Assembly (NCBI GenBank): GCA_019649035.1
Contig: BMAT01004864.1
Coordinates: 101,162 to 127,596 of the forward strand
Direction: 5' to 3'
DNA from: Elysia marginata
Lineage: Eukaryota > Mollusca > Gastropoda > Plakobranchidae
Length of the DNA stretch: 26,435 bases
The notes under the pieces are model-generated. The model worked only from the letters and a program-made list of their open reading frames with translations. It made no database searches and had not been told where the DNA came from. Shown piece after piece: positions 1 through 8,486 of the stretch. The translations under genes were made by a program, and so were the position numbers. Every line of letters starts with the position of its first letter. Positions within the stretch are counted from its first letter, which is position 1.

Positions 1-13
1 ATTATTATTATTA
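1..13. repeat. (ATT)n simple repeat at window edge
   Basis: The window opens inside an ATT run of four units. It could be the tail of a LINE or SINE lying to the left, like the (ATT)n tail at 16290, but that side is not visible. Confidence 0.5.
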
Positions 14-727
14 GACCTATTATATACTGCAAAATATCTTGCTGCCCAACGTTCCGACTCATCATGTTTAAATAACGTGCCAGCTTTAACGTTGGTGGCA
101 TCCCTCTCACCGGGAGAGGGCGGGCGCAAAATTGAGCAAGCGTGAAGTTGAGGATAAAATAACCACCGACAGGTTTCTCAGCGTCTATGTACAAAGACAG
201 GAGGTGGTACGACTGTATGACAGTAATTTTGCCCTACGTTCAACTTGCTGTAGCAGAGCTGGGCTTGGTGAAATATCACTTAAATTTTGAGAGAGTGAGG
301 CTAAAAAATACCGTGAGGTAAATGAAATGATCACCCGTTTTAAAACTTCCCATAAACTCATTTGGCGTATCGGAATATTAGAATACCCATATTAGTTGTG
401 AGCGCTTCCATTGTACGAAAAAATAGCAATAAAGCCTATGCTTTAAAAAATGAAAAAAGAAACTGTTTAGGACTTCGTGCAAAAGGAGGTGGCGTTCTAA
501 TGTTGTACGTTAGAAGAGTGGTGGAAGCTCCGTGTTTTGATATTCAACAAATATTTATTTCTATTCGGAACGCTCCCAATACCTAGGCGCCTTTTCAATG
601 GTTATTCTGCAAAACTTCTTTGAAATGAATTCTANACGCTTTTTAGAAGGTTATCATTTTAAGAATGTTGTTTTGTGTTAATTCGTTGAAAAAATATCAT
701 TGGCAACTCTCTTCTTTTTCTTCTTCA
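14..727. other. Non-coding stretch, no gene recognised
   Basis: No convincing coding frame is visible; the one open frame (362-586, plus) has no recognisable pattern and an ordinary AT-rich composition. A small hairpin, CCCTCTC (102-108) with GAGAGGG (114-120), is followed by GGGAGAGGGCGGG (112-124), the same 13 bases found near the 3' end of the LINE fragment at 16262-16274. Base 635 is an unresolved N. Confidence 0.5.
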
Positions 728-893
728 CTGCAGATGCTTGTAAGCTGTGTTCTATGTGGATCTCTCCTTTATCCATGGCGTATCTCCCTGCATCCACCAT
801 TGATGTCCCCACCCAGTCTCTATGATCCTTAACCCATCTCCACCTGAATCTTCCTCTGCCTCTCCTGCCCTTTCTCACGTCCTCCACCAACAT
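728..893 (-). pseudogene. Degraded LINE reverse-transcriptase C-terminus
   Basis: The minus strand reads a basic patch with the order RGRGRFRWRW, then DWVGTSMVDAGRYAMD, then LQASA. This follows the RGRPRxRW...DW.GxSMxDAxRxAxDRxxW layout that closes the coding region of many invertebrate non-LTR retrotransposons, distal to the reverse-transcriptase domain. The tryptophan expected after the DR pair is gone, and the reading ends in a run of lysines from a poly-T stretch. Only about 55 codons survive; the catalytic and endonuclease parts are absent. It is a different tail type from the element at 1170-1502, so probably a separate insertion in the same orientation. The family call rests on motif order only. 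Confidence 0.5.
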
Positions 894-1169
894 TCTTTCG
901 ATAGTGGCATTTCATTTTTAAACTTCAAAAAATAAAACCTTTTTTGTTACATTTTTTTGGGGGGAGAGGGGTGTAGATTTTTTTAGAAGTGTGTAATCTT
1001 TAGGGCCCAATTCTTTGAGTACCAGTACACCACTCTTTGACTTCTTCCCTGTCCATGGAATTATGAGTATCTTCCTATAGCACTTAATTTCAAGTGATAA
1101 TCTTTTTCACGTGCTCTAATGCTCTCTATGTTTTCCATACCCTACGAGTAGGTGCAGATTACTCTACAT

Positions 1170-1502
1170 CTATCTGAGAGCATAGAGCACCAACAAAATT
1201 TCTCCAAGCATCGCTATCCTTGGCAAGCCATATTAGCTCATTCCATGATATGTCAACCCCTGATCTTTCATCGTCCATTGTCCTCCTCCATATACCCCGC
1301 GGTCTACCTCTAATCTTTTCCCCTGCGGTTTCCAAGTTAGTGCTACAAATGAGTGGAGATTTTTATCCGTTCCGAGTACATGTCCGAGCCATCTCCATCT
1401 TCTAGTTTTAACCTCCCCTACAATTGGGTTTATCCCTGCTCTTTCTACTATCCCCTTATTTGTGACCCTATGCTCCCATCGAATGCAAAATATTCTTCTC
1501 AG
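1170..1502 (-). pseudogene. LINE 3' coding end, frameshifted
   Basis: The minus strand encodes the end of a non-LTR retrotransposon ORF2. In order it shows IRWEHRVTNKGI, then RRWRWLGHVLG, then ALTWKPQGKR. After a frameshift near 1311-1325 come RGRPRGIWRRTMD, LAKDSDAWRNFVGALC, and a stop at 1170-1172. The RRWRWLGHVL / ALTW.PQGKR / RGRPR..WRRT / LA.D...WR..V.ALC series is the known tail found after the reverse-transcriptase domain in endonuclease-encoding LINEs of marine invertebrates; an RTE-like element is my best guess at clade. There is no catalytic domain, so this is a 5'-truncated, inactive copy. Bases 906-1169 may be its 3' untranslated part but show no clear tail. Confidence 0.72.
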
Positions 1503-2924
1503 ACATCATCTCCACTCAAATCCCCTGAGTCTACTCTCTTTTTTTTTATTTGTTCTTCAGGCACTTTCTGCAGCATATAGAAGGACTGATCCAACTTTTG
1601 ACTTGTATATTTTTGTTATGTTCTATGGCTCATATCAATTGAAGGCGACAAAGAATAAACTTGTTTTTAGGACACCTCATTTCTATTTGATAGATTTATT
1701 TGGTGTATAAAAAATTATCGTTTCTTAGTTCTTTTCTGTCAACGTAACTCATCGGGGCTTGCCCTTTATCCTGGTCTATCATTTTCATTTCCTTAGCATT
1801 TGAAAAAAAAAGCCGGCTGTTTGCGCTGTGATGATTTGAACATTGTAAGAATGTTGTTCAGAGGTTGTTCACACCTATAAATAGTGCGATGAGAATAGTG
1901 CCATCTGCATCGAAAGTTATTAACTTTTACCGCGAATCTTTACACTGTCAAAACTATTTTTCCTACCTAAGTCAACTTTTTCTCATGATTGCCTACAGGC
2001 TGAAGATCGAAGTTGGAAGTATAAATCACTGCCATATTCTGTGTTTCAATGCGAGACATTCTTTGAGTCCGGTTTGAATTCTAGCTGCTGTCAGTCGTTC
2101 TTGATTAAATTGAGACTCAAAGTTTACCTCAGCCAATATTATTGCTCTTTACATCTCAGTCCTTTGTTGATACTTCACGCAGTTGAATACTTTTGTGTAA
2201 TCAACTTAAGACAATGCGTAGATTAACATTCGTTTCCCTGCATATTTTGGTGACTTTGCGTACATTGCCCAGTTTTTTTTTCAGCTTTTTCATGATGATC
2301 TTTAGCAGGTTCTTGCTAGCATGACTTTTAATGACAATGATTAAGTAGTTAGTGCTGAGTTGTAAGTCATCTTTCCTGGGAGTTCGACAAAATTGGACCT
2401 GTTGCGCTTCGTCAGCTCCTTTTCTCCTCTTCGTATTTTAGCAATATCACTGCAAGGAAAAAATCACCGCTTATGAATATTTACAGAAGATTAATGCTGA
2501 CTCAAAAGGCGAACTTTAGAATAAATTCTATCAAATATTCTGTTCGCTTAGAGAGAATATGATTTTCCATTGAAATTTTTATATATATCGACTGAATGTA
2601 AAACGTTGCCAAACGTAGTTAAGAAATGGAAAGTTATATATATTTTTTGGTCAAAGGCATTAAATTTTCAGCCAATCCAAGAGCTATGTAACGTATGAAG
2701 TTGACAACTCACTGTTTTAAAAAATTTACACTCCCTGGAAGCTTTGAGAAATCTTTTAGTAGAAGCTTCTGTTTTTTCAGCGTCATATATATTTAAAATT
2801 GAATGTTCAATAGTGACCCATCTTTTCAATTTATATTTACATTATAAAAGAGATAAAACGAAAGCATGAACATTGCTGCAAATGTTGAAATTGAACAGGA
2901 GTCGCAGTAGAGCTGTGTGAATAG
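1503..2924. other. AT-rich intergenic stretch
   Basis: No supported gene. Several open frames of 60-82 codons occur (1462-1710, 1865-2077, 2041-2226), but they lack domain patterns, are rich in residues from T-rich DNA, and overlap one another. I see no RNA gene. Confidence 0.45.
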
Positions 2925-3039
2925 GCAAGTCAATTTTTTTAAAAGTAAAGTATATATTTTAGCTCTAAAAATATTGACAAATTTTGTCAATATTTTTAGA
3001 GCTAAAATATATACCCTACTTTCAAAAAAATTGACTTGC
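2925..3039. repeat. 115-bp near-perfect palindrome (foldback/MITE-like)
   Basis: Two 57-base arms meet at a single central base near 2982. The outer end is GCAAGTCAATTTTTTT on the left and its complement AAAAAAATTGACTTGC on the right. The centre is TTGACAAA-T-TTTGTCAA. I count three mismatches between the arms, all A opposite C when read on the plus strand. A convincing target-site duplication is not visible. It could be a foldback/MITE-type element or a palindrome made by local inverted duplication. It lies about 210 bases before the start codon at 3251. Confidence 0.8.
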
Positions 3040-3250
3040 AAATGTTTAATACTATTATAGTCTTCTTCATTTTTTGCGAAGCTGCTTTATTTCATAATCA
3101 CTAACCCAGAGATTTTTCAAATATTGATTTTCTTTTTAAATAAATTTTTTGGTACAGTAATGCCCTAGGTTAGCTCACTTTTGTAAGAATATTTTCTGTA
3201 CAAATCTCTCCGTTACGGTACCATCTTTTCTTTCTCTCTGGCAAGTAGGC

Positions 3251-3850
3251 ATGGATGTTAACCGAACTAACAAGGGGAAGCCAGGTGCACAGTTAAACAG
3301 CTCCCACGACCGAAAAAGGTTCGGGTCTTCTTCGACCGTTTTATCCCATGGACAGCCCAGGCGAAGGGATTCTACACATTCTAGCATTATGCAGACAGCT
3401 ATTAGGAAATCTAACACTAATGAGCTCGCAAGAGAGCTGGCACAAGCGATGCCCGACTTTGACGTCCATTTTGATAACGCCGGACAGCTGACCATTAAGC
3501 GCAAACGTCGAGGCAAAGCATTGGACAAAGATACTATAAGGAAGATTATTATGCAGAGGGCACAGAAGGCGCAGGAAAAAATGCGGAAGCGGTCGCTTTC
3601 TCATGACAGCACGAACACGTCGGTCACAGAAGCCCCGTCAACCGTGTGGAAGAGGACCATCAACAAGTCCGTGGATCAAGTTTCGAGCGTAAAAAATTGG
3701 AGCTCACGTCCACAGTCGAAGGTGAGGCCTACTGATAGTGACACATGTACCACGCTTTTTAATGAACAGTACTTTGGCCATCTCCCACCTTTGCAAGAAA
3801 ACTTGCTTATCCGTCTGTGCAGAGTCTTGAACCAACGTCACGGTAGATGA
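3251..3850 (+). CDS. Uncharacterised basic protein, 199 aa or first exon of a spliced gene
   Basis: I do not recognise this protein. An ATG-started frame of 199 codons stands out by its higher GC and even codon use. Residues 1-50 are Ser/Arg-rich and look disordered. Residues 58-118 are probably helical (NELARELAQAMPDF, later DTIRKIIMQRAQKAQEKMRKR) and carry the nuclear-localisation-like KRKRRGK at 83-89. Residues 119-160 are Ser/Thr-rich. The end (167-199, with LFNEQYFGHLPPLQENLLIRL) again looks protein-like, which favours reading through to the TAG at 3848-3850. Against that, AAG|GTGAGG at 3719-3726 is a strong splice donor falling in phase 0 after Lys157, and phase-compatible downstream exons exist (4838-5079, 6862-7057). 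Two isoforms are possible. A nuclear location is inference only. Confidence 0.5.
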   Translation: MDVNRTNKGKPGAQLNSSHDRKRFGSSSTVLSHGQPRRRDSTHSSIMQTAIRKSNTNELARELAQAMPDFDVHFDNAGQLTIKRKRRGKALDKDTIRKIIMQRAQKAQEKMRKRSLSHDSTNTSVTEAPSTVWKRTINKSVDQVSSVKNWSSRPQSKVRPTDSDTCTTLFNEQYFGHLPPLQENLLIRLCRVLNQRHGR

Positions 3851-3853
3851 CTC

Positions 3854-3861
3854 ATGCAAAT
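3854..3861 (+). promoter_or_regulatory. Octamer motif ATGCAAAT
   Basis: An exact match to the POU-protein octamer begins three bases after the stop at 3850. An 8-base match can arise by chance, so a regulatory role is only a possibility. Confidence 0.15.
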
Positions 3862-4837
3862 CCCAGGGCAGCTGTGCTGCTCAAAGACTACTGGGAGCCT
3901 GAGTAGGTTTAATAATGGCATGATTATCGCAGCGCGTACATTTTGTCGCGTGCACAGGTACAATGTCTTGGACATAATCTTTTTATATTAAGGGAACAAG
4001 TAGCAATTGAAATTATGAGTCTGTGTGTTGATTATCCGGGTTATGTGCACTCCATTTCAATTCTCCCGCTTGTTTCGAATTCTTTCTACAGTCCAGTTCA
4101 TTAAAGCTTTGAAGTCGAAAGCGCAGTCTTGTATTCAAAGTTTTGCCGACAGTCGCTAAGACATAACAAGAATCAAATCAGAATAATAAGCCGTCCTTCA
4201 CTCGCGAATTCCAGGACAAGCCAATAACAGCGATGTCTCCACGCGAGTAGTGCTCCAAACGTAGTAAAAAGAACTTTGCTCTTGACGTTGGAGCTATCTC
4301 CTTCTTGAGACACGAGCAATGGGATACTTAATCCACCAATAGATGCTACCAAAACCAAGGCGTGATTTGTAATAAAGCCCAGAATGAATCTCGAATTCTT
4401 ACCTGGAATTATTTGACAGGGGATCACGTCAGAACATTACGCCAGTCCTTTAATTTGTTCGTTTTAATGAATACGCACAAGTTCAGAATTTAGAAGAAGA
4501 TAGTGAGTGTGCTTCTTTCGTGGTATAATTTCACGCTAGAACCTTTGATCATTTTGTTCACAGTTGCATCCACCCCCACCCTTCGGCAAATTTTGCTATT
4601 TAAATGGCTTGAATTTTATACCATCAAGTTTAGAATGACGATGAAAGGAAAGGCAGTCAAACATGTAACTTCCTACATGTATGCCTACGATACATTGTCT
4701 GAGTAAACTTGTCTTTGTTGGCAAAACTAACAACGTCACCGAGAAAAAAAATAAGGCCTTTGTTTTTAGGTATTTTGAGTCGATCGAGAACTTAATCTAT
4801 TATTAATCAGTCGCGTCGCGTATACTGTGGTTTGCAG
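3862..4837. other. Putative intron / intergenic DNA
   Basis: This would be most of intron 1 of the spliced model, or 3' flank if the 199-codon frame is complete. A small hairpin (GCAGC-TGT-GCTGC inside CCCAG...CTGGG) lies near 3873-3895. On the minus strand, 4173-4427 is open and hydrophobic (ALVLVASIGGLSIPLLV), but it has no ATG-linked signal peptide or family pattern I can name. Confidence 0.4.
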
Positions 4838-5079
4838 CTTAATCCACACCCCGATACTACCTACCAAAATCATGAGCAAAAGGGCTCAGAATTCTCAAAT
4901 CAATGTCACAAGTCTACCAGTTCTAGGTCTACTACTCTCGGTGCTATCGTGAATGAGCCAAGCTATCAAAATAGCACAGACCCAGAAGACGTTTTGATCA
5001 ATCGTCAACGTGATCTAGATAATCGAATGATATTTTTACTTTTACTGCTAATAAAATGCCCACGATTTTGCGGATTTAA
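4838..5079 (+). CDS. Candidate exon 2 of the uncharacterised gene
   Basis: An open stretch of 80 codons plus two bases lies between a TTTGCAG| acceptor and a strong |GTAAGTA donor. It starts in phase 0, which fits the donor after codon 157 of the 3251 gene. The polar, Ser/Thr/Asn-rich content (QKGSEFSNQCHKSTSSRS, NEPSYQNSTDPEDVLINRQR) resembles the first exon's disordered parts. It closes with a hydrophobic run, MIFLLLLLIK, that is less expected in such a protein. The acceptor's pyrimidine tract is weak. I cannot name a domain. If it is not part of this gene, it is a chance open frame with good-looking borders. Confidence 0.35.
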
Positions 5080-5282
5080 GTAAGTAATGTAGGAAAGGAC
5101 TCAGCTCCTATCAAATAGTTCCGTTCCTCTTTTGCGTTCTCAAAATTATCTTGTAATGATTTATCTATAGATATCACACTTGTCTATTTTCCGCAGGCTT
5201 AACCCCTTGCCTGTCTAATTCTGTCTTTGAATTGGCTGCCAAAGCCTTATCTTTATTTTTTACATCTCTCTAAAAACAAGTG

Positions 5283-5286
<4 letters not shown>

Positions 5287-5339
<53 letters not shown>
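5287..5339 (+). repeat. (CT)26 microsatellite
   Basis: An uninterrupted CT dinucleotide run of 53 bases, on the opposite strand sense to the GA array 0.9 kb downstream. Confidence 0.97.
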
Positions 5340-5341
<2 letters not shown>

Positions 5342-6204
5342 TTTGAATTTCAACCTTTACACCGCTGTTTATACATGTATGTCTGTCTCTCGTTCCCCCA
5401 CCTTCTCTCCTGATCTTAAATCAAGAGTTTTCTCTGCCACGCGTGCCGGATTATCGTCAAAGACGATATCGTTGTTTAGATCTAGATCTCAATCTATTGC
5501 AGAATTTTGGTTTGCATAACAAACAGCTGAGACTAGCCTTAGTTCTTTATTAAGTTTTACGTCCCCTAATCTTCTCGGAAAATAATACAGAGAAACACTG
5601 GCCTAGATAAGTTCTATTGCAGATCTTGGCCTAGAAGTGCATTGTCTAGCCTGATCTCGGACGAGTCAGCGCGACTGGCATAAAGTTCCAGCGCAACACT
5701 GGCTCTTTCAGTTTCACTCGTTTATTTTAGTTAGCGTATCTATAGGCCTAGAGCAAAAAAAAATCTCAATGAATTATCCTTAATATGACCAAAGTTTGGT
5801 GCATGTCCTTAGAATGATGAATTCCCTACTTGTCAACACCAAATTGGCATTATTTTTAGCAATTGAAAAATTAAGATAAGTTGCTGTTCTAGCCGTATAT
5901 TGAATTTCACATCGAAATGAAAGGACACTTGCGATTGTTTCACCCCTTAGGCCGCGAAATCTTAGCTCCCACAGATTCATTTTATCGGATAGATTAGCCA
6001 GGCTTAGCCAAGAATAATAGTGTAATTTATTCGAGTTTTGCGGCTCAAGACGCACTCTCTAACAGGCAGTCTCCAACCGCACGCCAAATATTTGTTTATT
6101 TATCAGGGGTTCGATTTATGTAAAAATTCCGATTTGCGAACCTTTTCCTGCATTGCGTTTTTCTTTGGCTTATGTGCAGGGGAATTAGCATGACAAAGAA
6201 AGTA

Positions 6205-6210
6205 AGAGAG

Positions 6211-6251
<41 letters not shown>
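6205..6251 (+). repeat. (GA)n microsatellite
   Basis: A GA run with one interruption (C at 6213), pure from 6214 to 6251. It is complementary to the CT array at 5287-5339. Confidence 0.97.
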
Positions 6252-6253
<2 letters not shown>

Positions 6254-6861
6254 CTTAAAATTTAGATCCATGTTTGTCTGGCTATATGTATTTAGATGTA
6301 CAGATAAAAGAATCATGGATTGTAAGATTTTTCTTCTCTTCTGTATATTTTGGAAAATTCAAGTGTTTTATCTTAAATGTTGGTGAAAACATTATCCCAC
6401 TTATTGAAAACAATAGCATTGCTCAATTAGCTTATGAGCCTGTGCTAGTGCTTGATTTAAGCTGTTTCAATTATATGTCGCATTATGATAGTCTCAGGAC
6501 GAAAAAAAACCCATCATTTTACAACACTTCACATTTTGCTCTAAAAGTAATTGTCTATAAAATGCCTTCAATTGCTTGAGAGCAATCATATAGAATGAAG
6601 AATTTTGCTGTTTTAGGGTAAGGCAAAACTGCTGAAAATGCATATTTCATTTATTGGTGGCCAACAATGTGTTTTGTTTGTCTTCAAAGCACAATCAATT
6701 CTGAGCAGACCCGTGTACTGCTGGTACATTAGTTTAACGAAAAAGGGATGTATTTGATGAAATATTTTTGTAGTCAAATAAGGCTATTTTTAAATATAAA
6801 CAAGGCAAGCATGGTCTAGACTAACAGATCTTGAATGTTTCTTAATCATCTAAATATTTAG

Positions 6862-7057
6862 GTTGAAGTCGACCAAAGCTGTGAGACTATTACAAAAATA
6901 TCTAAATCTTCACCTTCGAAGAAAATTTATGGAGGTTTATCTTGGCGTATGTTTTACCCCCATGAAAATGATCAAACTAATGAAACCTCATGAGTCAGGA
7001 GAAAGGAATTTAAAATGGAAATTTGATCGCGACATTGGCATATATGCCTTGTGTTAG
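6862..7057 (+). CDS. Candidate terminal exon of the uncharacterised gene
   Basis: After an ATTTAG| acceptor, a frame of 65 codons runs to TAG at 7055-7057. Its first base completes the codon left open at 5079 (AA|G, Lys), so the three exons sum to 909 bases, 302 residues plus a stop. The frame is basic, with KAVRLLQKYLNLHLRRKF near its start and ESGERNLKWKFDRD near its end. A second frame from the same acceptor (VEVDQSCETITKISKSS...) also stays open for 43 codons and looks protein-like, but it does not match the phase of 5079. An AATAAA follows at 7224. No domain recognised. Confidence 0.3.
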
Positions 7058-7223
7058 TTGGAAGATACAGGCTAAAGTTTGAAAGTGTGATATGTTTATT
7101 CAGTACAAAAGGCCTTTGGACCACAATACAATGTCGTTACAGTATCTGATCTACATATAAATTTCCAGGTACAAGATGTTTGTTGAACATCAAACCGTTG
7201 GTAAAGTGAATCAATATCATTTA

Positions 7224-7229
7224 AATAAA
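7224..7229 (+). promoter_or_regulatory. AATAAA polyadenylation signal candidate
   Basis: An exact AATAAA lies 167 bases after the stop at 7057 and is followed by GTGTCGCTTTCC, a G/T-rich stretch as expected downstream of a cleavage site. In AT-rich DNA such hexamers are common, so the weight comes from its position. Confidence 0.35.
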
Positions 7230-8079
7230 GGTGTCGCTTTCCTTATGAATGAATACAACTGCAAACTATTTATTTGACAAGACTTCATTATATATTGTGA
7301 ATTAGTATCATATAAATAATTATAGATCCAATACCAAAGGAATCTAATACCATCAAATACAAAGGTTATTTTAGGATGAGTACATAAATTTAGGCCATTA
7401 TAAAGATAGTTGTCTTACAGAATTTATCAATTATTTTGAATCCGTTTCATTTGGTATAGCTTTCTTTAAAATAAAGAAACACGTATATCAAAAAGTTGTT
7501 TTGCAAAGAACTGATTGATCACTGTGAATCATTAGAATCAAATTAATGAAATAATTAAGAGCTTTCTATTTAAATGAACACAGGTACATTTGAGCAAAGG
7601 AATTAATTCAAGATGAACTTGAAATACAATAGTTAAGTCTAAAACCCTTAATTCATTAATTACTTGGCACTCGAACAAGAAATTGGTCTCATTTTCTACA
7701 GGTTTCGACGAACCTCTGATGCATATATACAACTATTGCTGTATGTGATGTCACGATGCTGTTCATTAAAGGGGAAGTAGGTAAGTGTAACATATTTCAC
7801 AAGTTGGGCTTGAGAATTGAGTATCACCAACGGGTTTATTTCAAGACCTTTACTTAACGGGTTATAGTTATTCAAGATTAAAAGCAAGTGCACAAAGGAA
7901 GCAAACACTAGAAGGTATAAATCTGATACAATGCGTAAGGAGGTTACTGGGGATTAGCCTTACAAGCCTAGAGGCTTCAGAGGCTAGATAACAGACAGTG
8001 GTGTGTTTTTTTTTCTTTGTCTTCTGGTTTTCAGTTCTTATCCTATGTCCGCATCTGGAAGATTATATCTCAATCATTT
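7230..8079. other. AT-rich intergenic stretch with a possible RT relic
   Basis: No gene is supported. On the minus strand (7538-7732) the words VENETNFLFEC and NELR recall the ENExHFLxxCPxYxxLR motif that follows the reverse transcriptase in some LINEs. The cysteine spacing and surrounding motifs are too poor for a firm call. Confidence 0.3.
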
Positions 8080-8152
8080 AATAAAAGAGTAGGAAATTCC
8101 AATTATCTGACCCATATAATAGAAGATTAGGAAATTCCATTCATCTGAATCA
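8080..8152. repeat. Imperfect 36-bp tandem pair
   Basis: Two adjacent units share AGGAAATTCCA followed by T/ATCTGA and a CA-rich end (8080-8115 and 8116-8152). The units have drifted by several substitutions and a one-base length change. Confidence 0.6.
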
Positions 8153-8323
8153 CCACAAGATTAAAGTTGCATAATTATAGCAGTCACTTCAGGAGGAAAG
8201 CGGTACACGCAGTTTTTATTTTTTTTTAGTAGCAGCAATAGCAGCAAAACTAGTAGTAGTCGTAGCTAAGTATTATTTAATTTGTATTTTTGAAGTACAT
8301 ATAAAATCTCAACATACATCAAA

Positions 8324-8486
8324 CTCTTTTTCTTGTTCATCCTTTTTCTCTTCCTCTTCTTCTTCTCCTTTTTCTTCTCCTCCTTCCCCTCCTTCTTCTT
8401 CTTTTTCTTCTTATTCTTTTTCTTGTTCTTCTTCTTGTTGTTCTTGTTCTTCTCGTTCTTCTTGTTCTTCTTTTTATTATTCTTCC
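8324..8486. repeat. Polypyrimidine tract, (CTT)n-like
   Basis: About 160 bases made almost wholly of C and T on the plus strand, built from TTC/CTT units with scattered G. The long Lys/Glu/Asn (minus) and Phe/Leu (plus) open frames across it come from the repeat and are not genes. Long homopurine-homopyrimidine tracts can form triplex DNA. Confidence 0.92.

Larger units (their letters stand above)
5080..6861. other. Putative intron 2
   Basis: No coding pattern I trust. It contains the (CT)n array at 5287 and the complementary (GA)n array at 6214. An alternative short terminal exon could start after CCGCAG at about 5196 (six codons, then TAA). The 101-codon frame at 6274-6579 is AT-rich and unrecognised. 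Confidence 0.35.

Noticed and set aside
2826-3041. 71-codon minus-strand frame
   Set aside because: It is a reading through the palindrome at 2925-3039; the repeated LKILTKFVNIF-type wording comes from the inverted arms.
4173-4427. 84-codon hydrophobic minus-strand frame, possible membrane protein exon
   Set aside because: No family pattern and no matching neighbouring exons. A splice-donor-like CCAG|GTAAGA lies inside it, pointing the wrong way for the frame to be an exon downstream of that point.
3722-4838. Joining the G|GTAGAT site at 3842 to the exon at 4838
   Set aside because: The phase is wrong: the join gives an immediate TAA. The donor after 3721 is the only phase-compatible one I found.
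6274-6579. 101-codon plus-strand frame
   Set aside because: AT-rich composition with no domain pattern and no splice borders; it lies inside the putative second intron.
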